Shown one piece after another: positions 48,612 to 58,437 of a stretch of DNA of 64,000 bases. A program made the translations under genes and the position numbers. Under the pieces are notes generated by a model. It was not told where the DNA came from. It did no database searches and worked only from the letters and a program-made list of their open reading frames with translations. Every line of letters starts with the position of its first letter. The stretch's first letter is position 1. The stretch covers positions 1,674,001 through 1,738,000 of the forward strand of contig NZ_LR590477.1 in NCBI RefSeq assembly GCF_901482445.1, read 5' to 3'. Source of the stretch: Neisseria lactamica. Lineage in GTDB: Bacteria; Pseudomonadota; Gammaproteobacteria; Burkholderiales; Neisseriaceae.

Positions 48612-48630
48612 GATGATAATCCTTATCATC
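48612..48630. promoter_or_regulatory. 19-bp dyad GATGATAATCCTTATCATC, Fur-like operator
   Basis: Perfect 8-base arms (GATGATAA/TTATCATC) around TCC lie between divergent genes (starts at 48539 and 48662). It resembles Fur-type boxes, but the regulator is inference. Confidence 0.5.
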
Positions 48631-48661
48631 TCTCTGTAAATATTCAATCCGGGAGAGGATG

Positions 48662-48983
48662 ATGCTTAAAACCCTGACTTTTGCCGCACTGCATTTCACC
48701 ACCGCCTTCAGTGTAACCTATGTGCTGACGGGCAGTATAGGCGTATCGGGAGCGGTCGCGCTGGTCGAACCCCTAATCAACACCGTCGTTTTCTATAGTG
48801 GATTAACAAAAACCAGTACGGCGTTGCCTCGCCTTGCCGTACTATTTGTACTGTCTGCGGCTTCGTCGCCTTGTCCTGATTTTTGTTAATCCACTATATT
48901 CCCATGAAAAAGCCTGGAACCGTTACGAAAAACATAAAACGGTCAAACAACAACTGCTGTTCCCGCTGCACCGGTGCGGCTGA
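48662..48983 (+). pseudogene. DUF2061 membrane protein gene split by a Correia element
   Basis: The N-terminal part (MLKTLTFAALHFTTAFSVTYVL) and EPLINTVVFY match DUF2061, a ~70-aa two-helix membrane family. After TTC TA the reading runs into a Correia element. The missing C-terminus resumes past it (HEKAWNRYEKHKTV, stop TGA 48981-48983). Removing the element plus one TA restores TTC TAT TCC CAT GAA and a single 73-codon frame. As it stands, the protein would have a ~35-residue Correia-encoded tail ending at 48889. GGGAG at 48651-48655 supports the start. Confidence 0.8.
48796..48896. repeat. Correia repeat enclosed element (short form)
   Basis: Inverted termini TAGTGGATTAAC / GTTAATCCACTA enclose a ~100-bp element, flanked by TA target duplications (48794-48795, 48897-48898). 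The size fits the internally deleted ~105-bp class. Confidence 0.92.
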
Positions 48984-49059
48984 CAATTGGCGGCATTTGA
49001 CTTCGCCGGACGGTATGTTACCCTTGCCGTTTTGACCAACAAGCAACGAAAGGACAGAT

Positions 49060-49389
49060 ATGGGCAGCCTGATTATTGAAGATTTGCAGGAAGGCTTCGG
49101 AAAAGAGGCGGTAACAGGTAAAGAAATCACCGTCCACTACACCGGCTGGCTGGAAAATGGAACCAAATTCGACTCCAGTCTCGACCGCCGCCAGCCGCTG
49201 ACCATCACGCTCGGTGTCGGACAAGTCATCAAAGGTTGGGACGAAGGCTTCGGCGGAATGAAGGAAGGCGGCAAACGCAAGCTGACCATCCCTTCTGAAA
49301 TGGCTTACGGCGTACACGGTGCCGGCGGTGTGATTCCCCCGCACGCCACTTTGATATTTGAAGTCGAGCTGCTGAAAGTGTACGAATAA
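49060..49389 (+). CDS. fkbp: FKBP-type peptidyl-prolyl cis-trans isomerase
   Basis: This 109-aa single-domain FKBP lacks a signal peptide, so is cytosolic. Core residues are present: VHYTGWLENGTKFDSS (~25-40), VIKGWDEG (~57-64) and PHATLIFEVELL (~94-105). It accelerates proline isomerisation. AAAGGACAG precedes the ATG. It is directly followed by lpxC with no pilin gene between. Confidence 0.95.
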   Translation: MGSLIIEDLQEGFGKEAVTGKEITVHYTGWLENGTKFDSSLDRRQPLTITLGVGQVIKGWDEGFGGMKEGGKRKLTIPSEMAYGVHGAGGVIPPHATLIFEVELLKVYE

Positions 49390-49402
49390 GACAGCACACC
49401 CG

Positions 49403-49440
49403 ATGCCGTCTGAAATGCAGATTGCGGTTTCAGACGGCAT
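49403..49440 (+). terminator. inverted DUS terminator of fkbp
   Basis: Arms atGCCGTCTGAAA (49403-49415) and TTTCAGACGGCat (49428-49440) are followed by T-rich sequence. Confidence 0.8.
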
Positions 49441-49551
49441 TTTGTTTTCAAGAAAACATCCGTATTGGCAAATACTATGGAAAAACATAGCCTGTTTTTT
49501 CGGTTTTATCGTATTATTCCAAAACTTACCCCATTGATAAGGAAGCGGTTT

Positions 49552-50475
49552 ATGCTGCAAAGAACTTTGGCGAAATCCATCGGCGTGACCGGCGTCGGGC
49601 TGCATTCCGGCGAACGGGTCGCGCTGACCCTGCATCCCGCGCCTGAAAACAGCGGGATTTCCTTCCGCCGTACCGATTTGGACGGCGAAATGGGCGAACA
49701 AATCAAACTGACCCCTTATTTGATCAACGATACCCGCCTGTCCTCCACCATCGTTACCGACAAAGGCGTGCGCGTCGGCACGATCGAACACATTATGTCC
49801 GCGTTGTCCGCCTACGGCATCGACAACGCGCTGATTGAGTTGAACGCGCCCGAAATCCCGATTATGGACGGCTCCAGCCTGCCGTTTATTTACCTCCTGC
49901 AAGATGCGGGCGTTGTCGACCAAAAGGCGCAAAAGCGTTTTTTAAAAATTCTCAAACCCGTCGAAATCAAAGAAGCGGGCAAATGGGTACGATTTACGCC
50001 GTATGACGGCTTTAAAGTTACCCTGACCATCGAATTCGACCATCCGGTCTTCAACCGCAGCTCGCCGACGTTTGAAATTGATTTCGCAGGCAAATCCTAC
50101 ATCGACGAAATCGCGCGCGCGCGCACCTTCGGCTTTATGCACGAAGTGGAAATGATGCGCGCCCACAATCTCGGCTTGGGTGGCAATTTGAACAACGCCA
50201 TCGTAATTGACGACACGGATATCCTGAATCCGGAAGGTTTGCGCTATCCCGACGAGTTTGTGCGCCACAAAATCCTTGATGCCATCGGCGATTTGTATAT
50301 CGTCGGACATCCGCTCATCGGCGCATTTGAAGGCTACAAATCGGGACACGCCATCAACAACGCGCTCTTGCGCGCGGTTTTGGCGGACGAAACCGCCTAC
50401 GAATGGGTCGAATTTGCAGACAACGAAAACCTGCCTGCCGCGTTTCACGAGCTGAACCTCAAAAAATGCGGATAA
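49552..50475 (+). CDS. lpxC: UDP-3-O-acyl-GlcNAc deacetylase LpxC
   Basis: This 307-aa zinc hydrolase catalyses the committed step of lipid A synthesis. Motifs are GVGLHSGE (~14-21), the zinc ligands H77 in EHIMSAL and HxxxD (HKILDAIGD ~236-244), and GHPLIGAFEGYKSGHAINN (~250-268). The ATG at 49552 has AAGGA at 49539-49543; an in-frame ATG 29 codons upstream is rejected. Confidence 0.96.
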   Translation: MLQRTLAKSIGVTGVGLHSGERVALTLHPAPENSGISFRRTDLDGEMGEQIKLTPYLINDTRLSSTIVTDKGVRVGTIEHIMSALSAYGIDNALIELNAPEIPIMDGSSLPFIYLLQDAGVVDQKAQKRFLKILKPVEIKEAGKWVRFTPYDGFKVTLTIEFDHPVFNRSSPTFEIDFAGKSYIDEIARARTFGFMHEVEMMRAHNLGLGGNLNNAIVIDDTDILNPEGLRYPDEFVRHKILDAIGDLYIVGHPLIGAFEGYKSGHAINNALLRAVLADETAYEWVEFADNENLPAAFHELNLKKCG

Positions 50476-50540
50476 GCCCTCCGCAAACCGCCGTATTATC
50501 CGCCTGACACGCACAACGCCCGCGCAGAATCCCCGGCCGC

Positions 50541-50552
50541 TTCAGACGGCAT
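50541..50552 (-). repeat. single DUS after lpxC
   Basis: One ttcagacggcat lies between lpxC and its terminator. Confidence 0.7.
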
Positions 50553-50601
50553 TTCCGGCAGTTTTCCAATAAGCAAAGCCCTTTGCAGAAACCATCCCCG
50601 G

Positions 50602-50639
50602 CAGCCGAAACCCAAATACAGGTTTTCGGCTGTTTTTTT
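50602..50639 (+). terminator. rho-independent terminator of lpxC
   Basis: The stem CAGCCGAAA / TTTCGGCTG with a 13-base loop is followed by T7. Confidence 0.85.
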
Positions 50640-50699
50640 ACCGCCAACCACTCCCACTCCCACCCAAATCCCAAAAGACTATTCCCACACCCTGGATAT

Positions 50700-51200
50700 C
50701 CGGCACTTATACACAAGCAAAACAAATATATCCGATTGAATATTAAAAAAATAGTTACGAGCGATTTGTGTTCTCCACTGTTTATGCACAGCAATGTAAA
50801 ACCTTATTCACGCACATCGCACAGGATTAACGCTTTTAAAATTCCGGACGGAGGCACATTAAAAACTCCGGTTACCGGTTTGCACAATGTTGAATTTATC
50901 CACAAACTCTCACCGTACTTTAAAAATATCCACACATCCGCACAATGCGGCAACAGCTTTGCCGACATCCCTTTTTAGAATTTATCTGTTTGATTTTCAA
51001 ATTTAAATAAACTTATACACAGTAAAACGGCAAGCTCAACATAATCATCTTTTTATTATTTAAAACTTTATTATTTTTCTGGAACGCTTCCTCAAAAACA
51101 GCGCGGTAAAGTTAAGGCATCTTTTCAAAAAATTAAAAAGTTAAGGATTGTTAAACAAGTGTAAATCAGCTAAAGTTGCGGCTGATAAATTTAATTAATA
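50700..51200. other. oriC: candidate chromosomal replication origin oriC
   Basis: A 740-bp gene-free gap between lpxC and gnd holds DnaA boxes all in one orientation. TTATNCACA occurs at 50707-50715, 50782-50790, 50896-50904 (perfect TTATCCACA) and 51013-51021. One-mismatch copies lie at 50804-50812 and 50926-50934. Very AT-rich stretches at 51031-51078 and 51121-51200 could be the unwinding element. dnaA is not adjacent. A weak ORF (50583-50978) overlaps the boxes and is probably not real. Confidence 0.75.
51148..51176 (+). promoter_or_regulatory. candidate gnd promoter
   Basis: TTGTTA (51148-51153) is separated by 17 bases from TAAAGT (51171-51176), 40 bases before the gnd start. Confidence 0.5.
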
Positions 51201-51215
51201 ACGGAGCTTCCGGCA

Positions 51216-52664
<1,449 letters not shown>

Positions 52665-52678
52665 ACCGGTTTCGGAAT

Positions 52679-52705
52679 ATGCCGTCTGAAGCCTTCAGAC
52701 GGCAT
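52679..52705 (+). terminator. inverted DUS terminator of gnd
   Basis: The DUS stem with a 3-base loop lies 15 bases past the stop. Confidence 0.8.
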
Positions 52706-52725
52706 TTGTGTTACGGAAATGTGTG

Positions 52726-54003
52726 ATGTGGCAATGGCTTTATGATGTGTTGTGGTGGTTTGCGCCACCCCTGATACGGCGTTATTTGAGGCGGCGTGCG
52801 GAAAAAACGCCGGCTTATGCGGAACATTGGGGCGAACGCTTCGGCGCGCCTTACACCGGACCGGTTACCGGTGCGGTTTGGATACACGCGGTATCGGTCG
52901 GAGAAACGCGCGCCGCCCTGCCGTTGGCAAAGGAGTTGGGGCGGCGGTTTCCGGACGCGCCGCTGCTGATTACCCAGATGACCCCGACGGGGCGCGAAAC
53001 GGCGCAAGATTTGTTCCCCGACGCGCAATGCCGCTATCTTCCGTATGACAAAAAAACGTGGGTAAGGCAGTTTTTGCGCGAACACCGCCCCGTGTTCGGC
53101 GTGCTGATGGAAACGGAAATCTGGCCCAACCTGATGACGGAGTGCCGGAAATCGGGCGTTCCGCTGTTTTTGGCAAACGCAAGGCTGTCGGAAAAATCGG
53201 CGGCGGGATACCAAAAAATCCGCAATCTGATCGGGCCGGCGTTGGGCGGATTGGACGGCTGCCTGGCGCAAACCCCGGGCGATGCGGACAGGCTGGCGGA
53301 CTTGGGCGCGGCATCCGTGCAGGTGTGCGGCAACACCAAATACGACCTGATGCCGTCTGAACGGATGAAAACGCTGGCGGGGCAGTTTAAAGAACGAATC
53401 GGAGGCCGGCCGGTTGCCGTATGCGGCAGCACGCGCGTTTATCGGGGCGAAGACGAGGCGGAAAAACTGCTGGCGGCGTGGCGGGAATATCGCGGAAATG
53501 CGCTGCTGGTCATCGTGCCGCGCCATCCCGAGCATTTTCAGACGGCATTTGAAACGGCAGAACGCTTCGGGTTTAAGGTTCAGCGGCGCAGCGACGGTTT
53601 GCCGGTCAAACCCGATACGCAGGTGTGGATAGGCGACAGTATGGGCGAGCTGTATGCGTATTACCTGACTGCCGATGCCGCCTTTGTCGGCGGCAGCCTG
53701 GTGGATTCCGGCTGTCAAAACATCATCGAACCGCTTTCCTGCGGCGTTCCGACGATATTCGGCTTCTCGACCTACAATTTTGAACAGGCGTGCGCCCGTG
53801 CCGCAGAGGCAGGTGCGGCAATACAGGTAAAATCTGCCGATGAGTGGCGGAAGGCGGTCGAGTCGTTGCTGTCGCACAAAGAGATTGGAACGGCGGCGCG
53901 GGAGCGGATCGGGCATTTTATTTCGCCGCACCGGGGCGCAAGCGTCCGAATGGCGGAAATGATTTACCGGTCGGTGCGGAATGCGGATTCCGTATGCGGG
54001 TGA
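52726..54003 (+). CDS. waaA: Kdo transferase WaaA (KdtA)
   Basis: This 425-aa GT30 glycosyltransferase adds Kdo to lipid IVA on the inner leaflet. An N-terminal membrane anchor (WLYDVLWWFAPPLI) precedes GERFG and the GT-B domains: HAVSVGETRAALPL (~49-62), METEIWPN (~126-133), PRHPEHF (~266) and GGSLVDSGCQNIIEPL (~323-338). The ATG at 52726 starts the anchor; an earlier in-frame ATG near the DUS hairpin is less likely. Confidence 0.95.
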   Translation: MWQWLYDVLWWFAPPLIRRYLRRRAEKTPAYAEHWGERFGAPYTGPVTGAVWIHAVSVGETRAALPLAKELGRRFPDAPLLITQMTPTGRETAQDLFPDAQCRYLPYDKKTWVRQFLREHRPVFGVLMETEIWPNLMTECRKSGVPLFLANARLSEKSAAGYQKIRNLIGPALGGLDGCLAQTPGDADRLADLGAASVQVCGNTKYDLMPSERMKTLAGQFKERIGGRPVAVCGSTRVYRGEDEAEKLLAAWREYRGNALLVIVPRHPEHFQTAFETAERFGFKVQRRSDGLPVKPDTQVWIGDSMGELYAYYLTADAAFVGGSLVDSGCQNIIEPLSCGVPTIFGFSTYNFEQACARAAEAGAAIQVKSADEWRKAVESLLSHKEIGTAARERIGHFISPHRGASVRMAEMIYRSVRNADSVCG

Positions 54004-54040
54004 TACAATCGGCATTTGCAGATTCCGGTAGGGGTATCGT

Positions 54041-54490
54041 ATGAGTATTTATGCCGTCGCGCACATCGTCCACCTGTATTGCGCCATTGCCTTTGTCGGC
54101 GGCGTGTTTTTTGAAGTGCTGGTCTTATCCGTCCTGCATACGGGGCGGGTGTCGCGCGAGTCGCGGCGCGAAGTGGAAAAGGCAATGTCCTACCGCGCCG
54201 TCAGGGTGATGCCGTTTGTGGTCGGACTGCTGTTCGCCAGCGGCATCGTGATGGCGGCAAACCGCTACCTTCCTATATTGGGCGAACCGTTTGCCACTTC
54301 CTTCGGTACGATGCTGACGCTGAAAATCCTTTTGGCTTTCAGCGTGTTGGCGCACTTCGCCATCGCCGTCGTCAAAATGGCGCGTTCCACACTGACGGTC
54401 GGGTGGTCGAAATACATACACGCCGTCGTCTTTACCCATATGCTGCTGATTGTGTTTTTGGCAAAAGCGATGTTTTATATCAGCTGGTAA
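54041..54490 (+). CDS. four-helix integral membrane protein, 149 aa
   Basis: There are four hydrophobic segments (about 5-30, 55-75, 88-112, 125-148) with His residues in or near helices 1 and 4 (HIVHLY, HAVVFTHM), reminiscent of haem- or copper-handling CopD-like proteins. The family is not certain. It lies 37 bases after waaA and 32 bases before the TerC-like gene, so probably in the same transcript. Confidence 0.75.
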   Translation: MSIYAVAHIVHLYCAIAFVGGVFFEVLVLSVLHTGRVSRESRREVEKAMSYRAVRVMPFVVGLLFASGIVMAANRYLPILGEPFATSFGTMLTLKILLAFSVLAHFAIAVVKMARSTLTVGWSKYIHAVVFTHMLLIVFLAKAMFYISW

Positions 54491-54522
54491 CACAACTACA
54501 TTTCAAATCAGGAGATTGAACC

Positions 54523-55503
54523 ATGACAGAATATCCCGGCATCGGGTCGCCGTTGTTTTACGGTGTTTTTTTTACGGCAGTGCTGGTCATGATTGCCTTG
54601 GATATGTTTTCGCTGAAGAAAAACGGCAGCCATAAAGTCGGCATCAAAGAAACCTTGGCATGGAGCGGCTTGTGGGTTGCCGTATCCTGCCTGTTTGCCG
54701 GATGGCTGTATTTCGAACTCGCCGGCAATCCCGGCTACGGCGCGGCAGTCGCAAAAGAAAAAGTATTGGAATTCTTTACCGGCTACATTTTGGAAAAATC
54801 GTTGGCAGTCGATAATATTTTCGTGTTCCTGATGATTTTCGGCTACTTCAAAGTCGCACCGCAGTTTCAGCACCGCGTGCTGCTGTACGGCGTATTGGGC
54901 GCATTGGTATTGCGCACCGTCATGATTTTCGTCGGCGCGGCACTGGTTCGGCAGTTCGAGTGGATTCTGTATCTGTTCGGCGCGGTCCTGCTCTATACCG
55001 GCATACACATGATGAAGCCCGAAGGCGATGAGGAAGAGGATTTGGCAAACAGCAGGCTGCTGAATGCCGTCAAGAAAGTCGTTCCGGTCGGCACGGAATT
55101 TCACGGCGAGAAATTTTTTACCGTCGAAAACGGCAAAAAAATCGCCACGCCGCTGTTTTTGGTGCTGGTCATGATTGAATTGAGCGATGTCGTGTTTGCC
55201 GTGGACAGCATCCCTGCCGTCTTTGCCGTTACCACCGATCCGTTTATCGTGCTGACCTCCAATATTTTCGCCATTTTGGGTTTGCGGGCGATGTATTTCC
55301 TGCTGGCCGACGTGGCGGAACGCTTTATCTTCCTGAAATACGGCTTGGCATTTGTTTTGAGCTTTATCGGTTTGAAAATGCTGGTGATGCATTGGGTGCA
55401 CATCCCGATTTCCGTTTCGTTGTCGGTGGTGTTCGGCGCGTTGGGCGCATCGGTATTGACTTCTTTGGTTTATACGAAAAAACAGGCCGATAAGCGGACA
55501 TAA
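54523..55503 (+). CDS. TerC/Alx-family membrane protein
   Basis: This 326-aa protein has about eight to nine membrane segments and the TerC signatures EKSLAVDNIFVFL (~93-105) and ELSDVVFAVDSIPAVFAVT in two halves (~221-239), whose Asp residues are implicated in metal export. E. coli Alx exports Mn2+ under a riboswitch; only 32 bases precede this gene, so no riboswitch is present. GGAGA lies before the ATG. Confidence 0.93.
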   Translation: MTEYPGIGSPLFYGVFFTAVLVMIALDMFSLKKNGSHKVGIKETLAWSGLWVAVSCLFAGWLYFELAGNPGYGAAVAKEKVLEFFTGYILEKSLAVDNIFVFLMIFGYFKVAPQFQHRVLLYGVLGALVLRTVMIFVGAALVRQFEWILYLFGAVLLYTGIHMMKPEGDEEEDLANSRLLNAVKKVVPVGTEFHGEKFFTVENGKKIATPLFLVLVMIELSDVVFAVDSIPAVFAVTTDPFIVLTSNIFAILGLRAMYFLLADVAERFIFLKYGLAFVLSFIGLKMLVMHWVHIPISVSLSVVFGALGASVLTSLVYTKKQADKRT

Positions 55504-55525
55504 CGCCCGTCCGCCCGCAAGGGGC

Positions 55526-55554
55526 TTGACAGGGTTTCGGCCGGTCTGTAGAAT
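55526..55554 (+). promoter_or_regulatory. tRNA-Lys promoter
   Basis: TTGACA (55526-55531) is separated by 17 bases from TAGAAT (55549-55554), 12 bases before the tRNA. Confidence 0.85.
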
Positions 55555-55566
55555 TCCAAACTTATC

Positions 55567-55642
55567 GGGTCGTTAGCTCAGCCGGTAGAGCAGCGGACTT
55601 TTAATCCGTTGGTCGAGCGTTCGAATCGCTCACGACCCACCA
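55567..55642 (+). tRNA. tRNA-Lys (anticodon TTT)
   Basis: A 76-base cloverleaf has acceptor GGGTCGT/ACGACCC, anticodon TTT in CTTTTAA, T-loop GTTCGAATC and encoded CCA. Confidence 0.98.
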
Positions 55643-55650
55643 GATAAAGC

Positions 55651-55684
55651 AAAAAAGCTGAGTTTTCAAAACTCGGCTTTTTTT
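55651..55684 (+). terminator. terminator of tRNA-Lys
   Basis: The stem GCTGAGTTTT / AAAACTCGGC is flanked by A6 and T7. Confidence 0.88.
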
Positions 55685-55860
55685 GTTTTCCGGCAATCCT
55701 TGTTCGGAAAGTGCGGCATTTCGTCAAATTCTTTGGGGCGGCTTCCGTATTTTTCCCGAAAATCCCTTATAATTCCGCCTCTGCAACCTTCATCGGGTGA
55801 TGCTTTATGCGTTGTCCCGAGTATTGAAATATTACAAGTACCCACCAGGAAAGAACAAAC

Positions 55861-57114
55861 GTGGACAAACTGAAAATCTCCGCAAACGGCCCGCTCAACG
55901 GGGAAATAACGGTCTCGGGCGCGAAAAACGCGGCATTGCCGCTGATGTGCGCGGGTTTGCTGACATCGGGTACGTTGCGCCTGAAAAACGTCCCTATGCT
56001 GGCAGATGTGAAAACCACGCAAAAACTGCTTCAGGGGATGGGCGCGCGCGTCCTGACCGACAATATCAGCGAGTTTGAAATCAACGGCGGCACGGTAAAC
56101 AATACCTGCGCCCCTTACGAATTGGTTCGGACGATGCGTGCTTCGATTTTGGTGCTTGGTCCGACGCTGGCGCGTTTCGGCGAGGCGCAAGTCAGCCTAC
56201 CGGGCGGCTGCGCCATCGGTTCGCGCCCCGTCGATCAGCATTTGAAAGGCTTGGAAGCGATGGGGGCGGAAATCGTCATCGAACACGGTTACGTCAAGGC
56301 CAAGGGTAAACTTAAAGGTACGCGCGTGGCGATGAATGTCGTTACCGTCGGCGGCACGGAAAACCTGCTGATGGCGGCGACGCTGGCGGAAGGTACGACG
56401 GTTTTGGAAAACTGCGCCATCGAGCCTGAAGTGGTCGATTTGGCGGAATGCCTGGTCAAAATGGGCGCGAAAATCAGCGGCATCGGAACATCGACCATGA
56501 TCGTGGAAGGCGCGGGCGAGCTGCACGGCTGCGAACACAGCGTCGTCCCCGACCGGATTGAAGCGGGGACGTTTCTGTGCGCGGTGGCGATAACCGGCGG
56601 CAGGGTGGTTTTGAGGAATGCCGCCCCGAAAACGATGGAAGTGGTGTTGGACAAACTGGTCGAGGCAGGTGCGGTGATTGAGGCGGGCGACGATTGGATC
56701 GCTATCGATATGCGGCAGCGTCCGAAGGCGGTGGACATCCGCACGGTCGTCCACCCCGGTTTCCCCACGGATATGCAGGCGCAGTTTATGGCATTGAATG
56801 CCGTGGCGGAGGGAAGCTGCCGCGTGGTGGAAACGATTTTTGAAAACCGCTTTATGCACGTCCCCGAGTTGAACCGGATGGGGGCGAACATTACAACCGA
56901 GGGCAATACGGCATTTGTGCAGGGTGTGGAACAGCTTTCCGGCGCGGTCGTCAAGGCGACGGATTTGCGCGCGTCCGCAAGCCTCGTTATCGCCGGTTTG
57001 GCGGCACGCGGTGAAACCGTGGTCGAACAGATTTACCACTTGGATCGCGGTTATGAAAATATTGAAAAAAAACTCGGCAGCGTCGGCGCGAAAATCGAGC
57101 GCGTATCCGGCTGA
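55861..57114 (+). CDS. murA: UDP-GlcNAc enolpyruvyl transferase MurA
   Basis: This 417-aa enzyme catalyses the first committed step of peptidoglycan synthesis and is the fosfomycin target. It starts at GTG (AGGAAAG upstream). The N-terminus has SGAKNAALPLM (~20-30) with Lys22. The catalytic Cys loop is PGGCAIGSRPVDQHL (~115-129), and Asp in TDMQAQFMA (~305). A TATAAT at 55768-55773 may be its -10. Confidence 0.97.
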   Translation: MDKLKISANGPLNGEITVSGAKNAALPLMCAGLLTSGTLRLKNVPMLADVKTTQKLLQGMGARVLTDNISEFEINGGTVNNTCAPYELVRTMRASILVLGPTLARFGEAQVSLPGGCAIGSRPVDQHLKGLEAMGAEIVIEHGYVKAKGKLKGTRVAMNVVTVGGTENLLMAATLAEGTTVLENCAIEPEVVDLAECLVKMGAKISGIGTSTMIVEGAGELHGCEHSVVPDRIEAGTFLCAVAITGGRVVLRNAAPKTMEVVLDKLVEAGAVIEAGDDWIAIDMRQRPKAVDIRTVVHPGFPTDMQAQFMALNAVAEGSCRVVETIFENRFMHVPELNRMGANITTEGNTAFVQGVEQLSGAVVKATDLRASASLVIAGLAARGETVVEQIYHLDRGYENIEKKLGSVGAKIERVSG

Positions 57115-57124
57115 GCGGGTTGCG

Positions 57125-57151
57125 ATGCCGTCTGAAGCCTTCAGACGGCAT
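57125..57151 (+). terminator. inverted DUS terminator of murA
   Basis: The DUS stem with a 3-base loop lies 10 bases past the stop. Confidence 0.8.
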
Positions 57152-57194
57152 TAATTGTTTCTGTATCGCAAACACTGATTGAAAAGGACTGATT

Positions 57195-58373
57195 ATGGCA
57201 TTTTTAAAACTGACCGAACAAAACGTGCAGGGCAAAACCGTCCTCATCCGCGCCGATATGAACGTGCCGTTCAAAGACGGCAAAATCAGCGACGACACCC
57301 GTATCCGCGCCTCGCTTGCGTCCGTCAAATACTGCTTGGACAACGGCGCGTCCGTCATCGTAATGACCCACTTGGGCCGCCCGACCGAAGGCGAATTCCA
57401 TCCCGAAGACGACGTTGCGCCCGTTGCCGCACACTTGGGCAGCCTGTTGGGCAAAGACGTGAAAGTATTGAACGACTGGCGCGAAAACAAACCGGCTTTG
57501 AACGCGGGCGATGTCGTGATGCTGCAAAACGTGCGTATCAACAAGGGCGAGAAGAAAAACGATTTGGAACTGGGCAAAGCCTACGCCGCCTTGTGCGACG
57601 TGTTCGTCAATGACGCGTTCGGCACCGCACACCGCGCCCAAGCCTCGACTGAAGCCGTTGCCCAAGCCGCGCCCGTTGCCTGCGCCGGCGTATTGATGGC
57701 GGGCGAACTCGACGCTTTGGGCAAAGCCTTGAAACAACCCGCGCGCCCGATGGTTGCCATCGTTGCCGGCAGCAAAGTGTCCACCAAGCTGACCATCCTC
57801 GAATCGCTGGCGGATAAAGTCGACCAACTCATCGTCGGCGGCGGCATTGCCAACACCTTCCTGTTGGCGGAAGGCAAAGCCATCGGTAAATCTTTGGCGG
57901 AACACGATTTGGTGGAAGAATCTAAAAAAATTATGGCGAAAATGGCGGCCAAAGGCGGTTCTGTGCCGCTGCCGACCGATGTCGTCGTTGCCAAAGCCTT
58001 TGCCGCCGATGCCGAAGCGGTGGTAAAAGACATTGCCGACGTTGCCGAAGACGAGATGATTTTGGACATCGGCCCGAAATCCGCCGCCGCGCTTGCCGAT
58101 TTGCTCAAAGCTGCCGGTACGGTGGTATGGAACGGGCCGGTCGGCGTGTTTGAGTTCGATCAGTTCGCAGGCGGCACGAAAGCCCTTGCCGAAGCCATCG
58201 CCCAAAGCAAAGCCTTCTCGATTGCGGGAGGCGGCGACACGCTGGCGGCGATTGCCAAGTTCGGCGTTACCGGTCAAATCGGCTACATCTCCACCGGCGG
58301 CGGCGCGTTCCTTGAGTTCTTGGAAGGCAAAGAGCTGCCCGCCGTAGCCGCTTTGGAAAAACGCGGCGCGTAA
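57195..58373 (+). CDS. pgk: phosphoglycerate kinase
   Basis: This 392-aa glycolytic enzyme interconverts 1,3-bisphosphoglycerate and 3-phosphoglycerate. Motifs are VLIRADMNVPFKDG (~15-28), HLGRPTEG (~60-67), the FVNDAFGTAHRAQAS segment (~137-151) and the C-terminal STGGGAFLEFLEG (~365-377). AAAAGGA precedes the ATG. It is monocistronic between DUS hairpins. Confidence 0.97.
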   Translation: MAFLKLTEQNVQGKTVLIRADMNVPFKDGKISDDTRIRASLASVKYCLDNGASVIVMTHLGRPTEGEFHPEDDVAPVAAHLGSLLGKDVKVLNDWRENKPALNAGDVVMLQNVRINKGEKKNDLELGKAYAALCDVFVNDAFGTAHRAQASTEAVAQAAPVACAGVLMAGELDALGKALKQPARPMVAIVAGSKVSTKLTILESLADKVDQLIVGGGIANTFLLAEGKAIGKSLAEHDLVEESKKIMAKMAAKGGSVPLPTDVVVAKAFAADAEAVVKDIADVAEDEMILDIGPKSAAALADLLKAAGTVVWNGPVGVFEFDQFAGGTKALAEAIAQSKAFSIAGGGDTLAAIAKFGVTGQIGYISTGGGAFLEFLEGKELPAVAALEKRGA

Positions 58374-58390
58374 GCGGTTTGATCTAAAAA

Positions 58391-58428
58391 ATGCCGTCTG
58401 AAACGAAATGGTTTCAGACGGCATTTTT
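58391..58428. terminator. bidirectional inverted DUS terminator (pgk / BolA-like)
   Basis: DUS arms 58391-58402 and 58413-58424 have A- and T-rich flanks, between convergent genes. Confidence 0.85.
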
Positions 58429-58437
58429 GTGTGGCGG

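Noticed and set aside
50583..50978. 131-aa ORF in the lpxC-gnd gap
   Set aside because: It lacks a good ribosome site, has unusual composition, and its codons are dictated by the DnaA boxes; it is better explained as part of the candidate origin.
55666..56190. 174-codon minus-strand ORF near tRNA-Lys
   Set aside because: It overlaps the tRNA terminator and murA antisense, with no start signal or family match.
56197..57039. 280-codon minus-strand ORF
   Set aside because: It is antisense to murA and shows no motifs.
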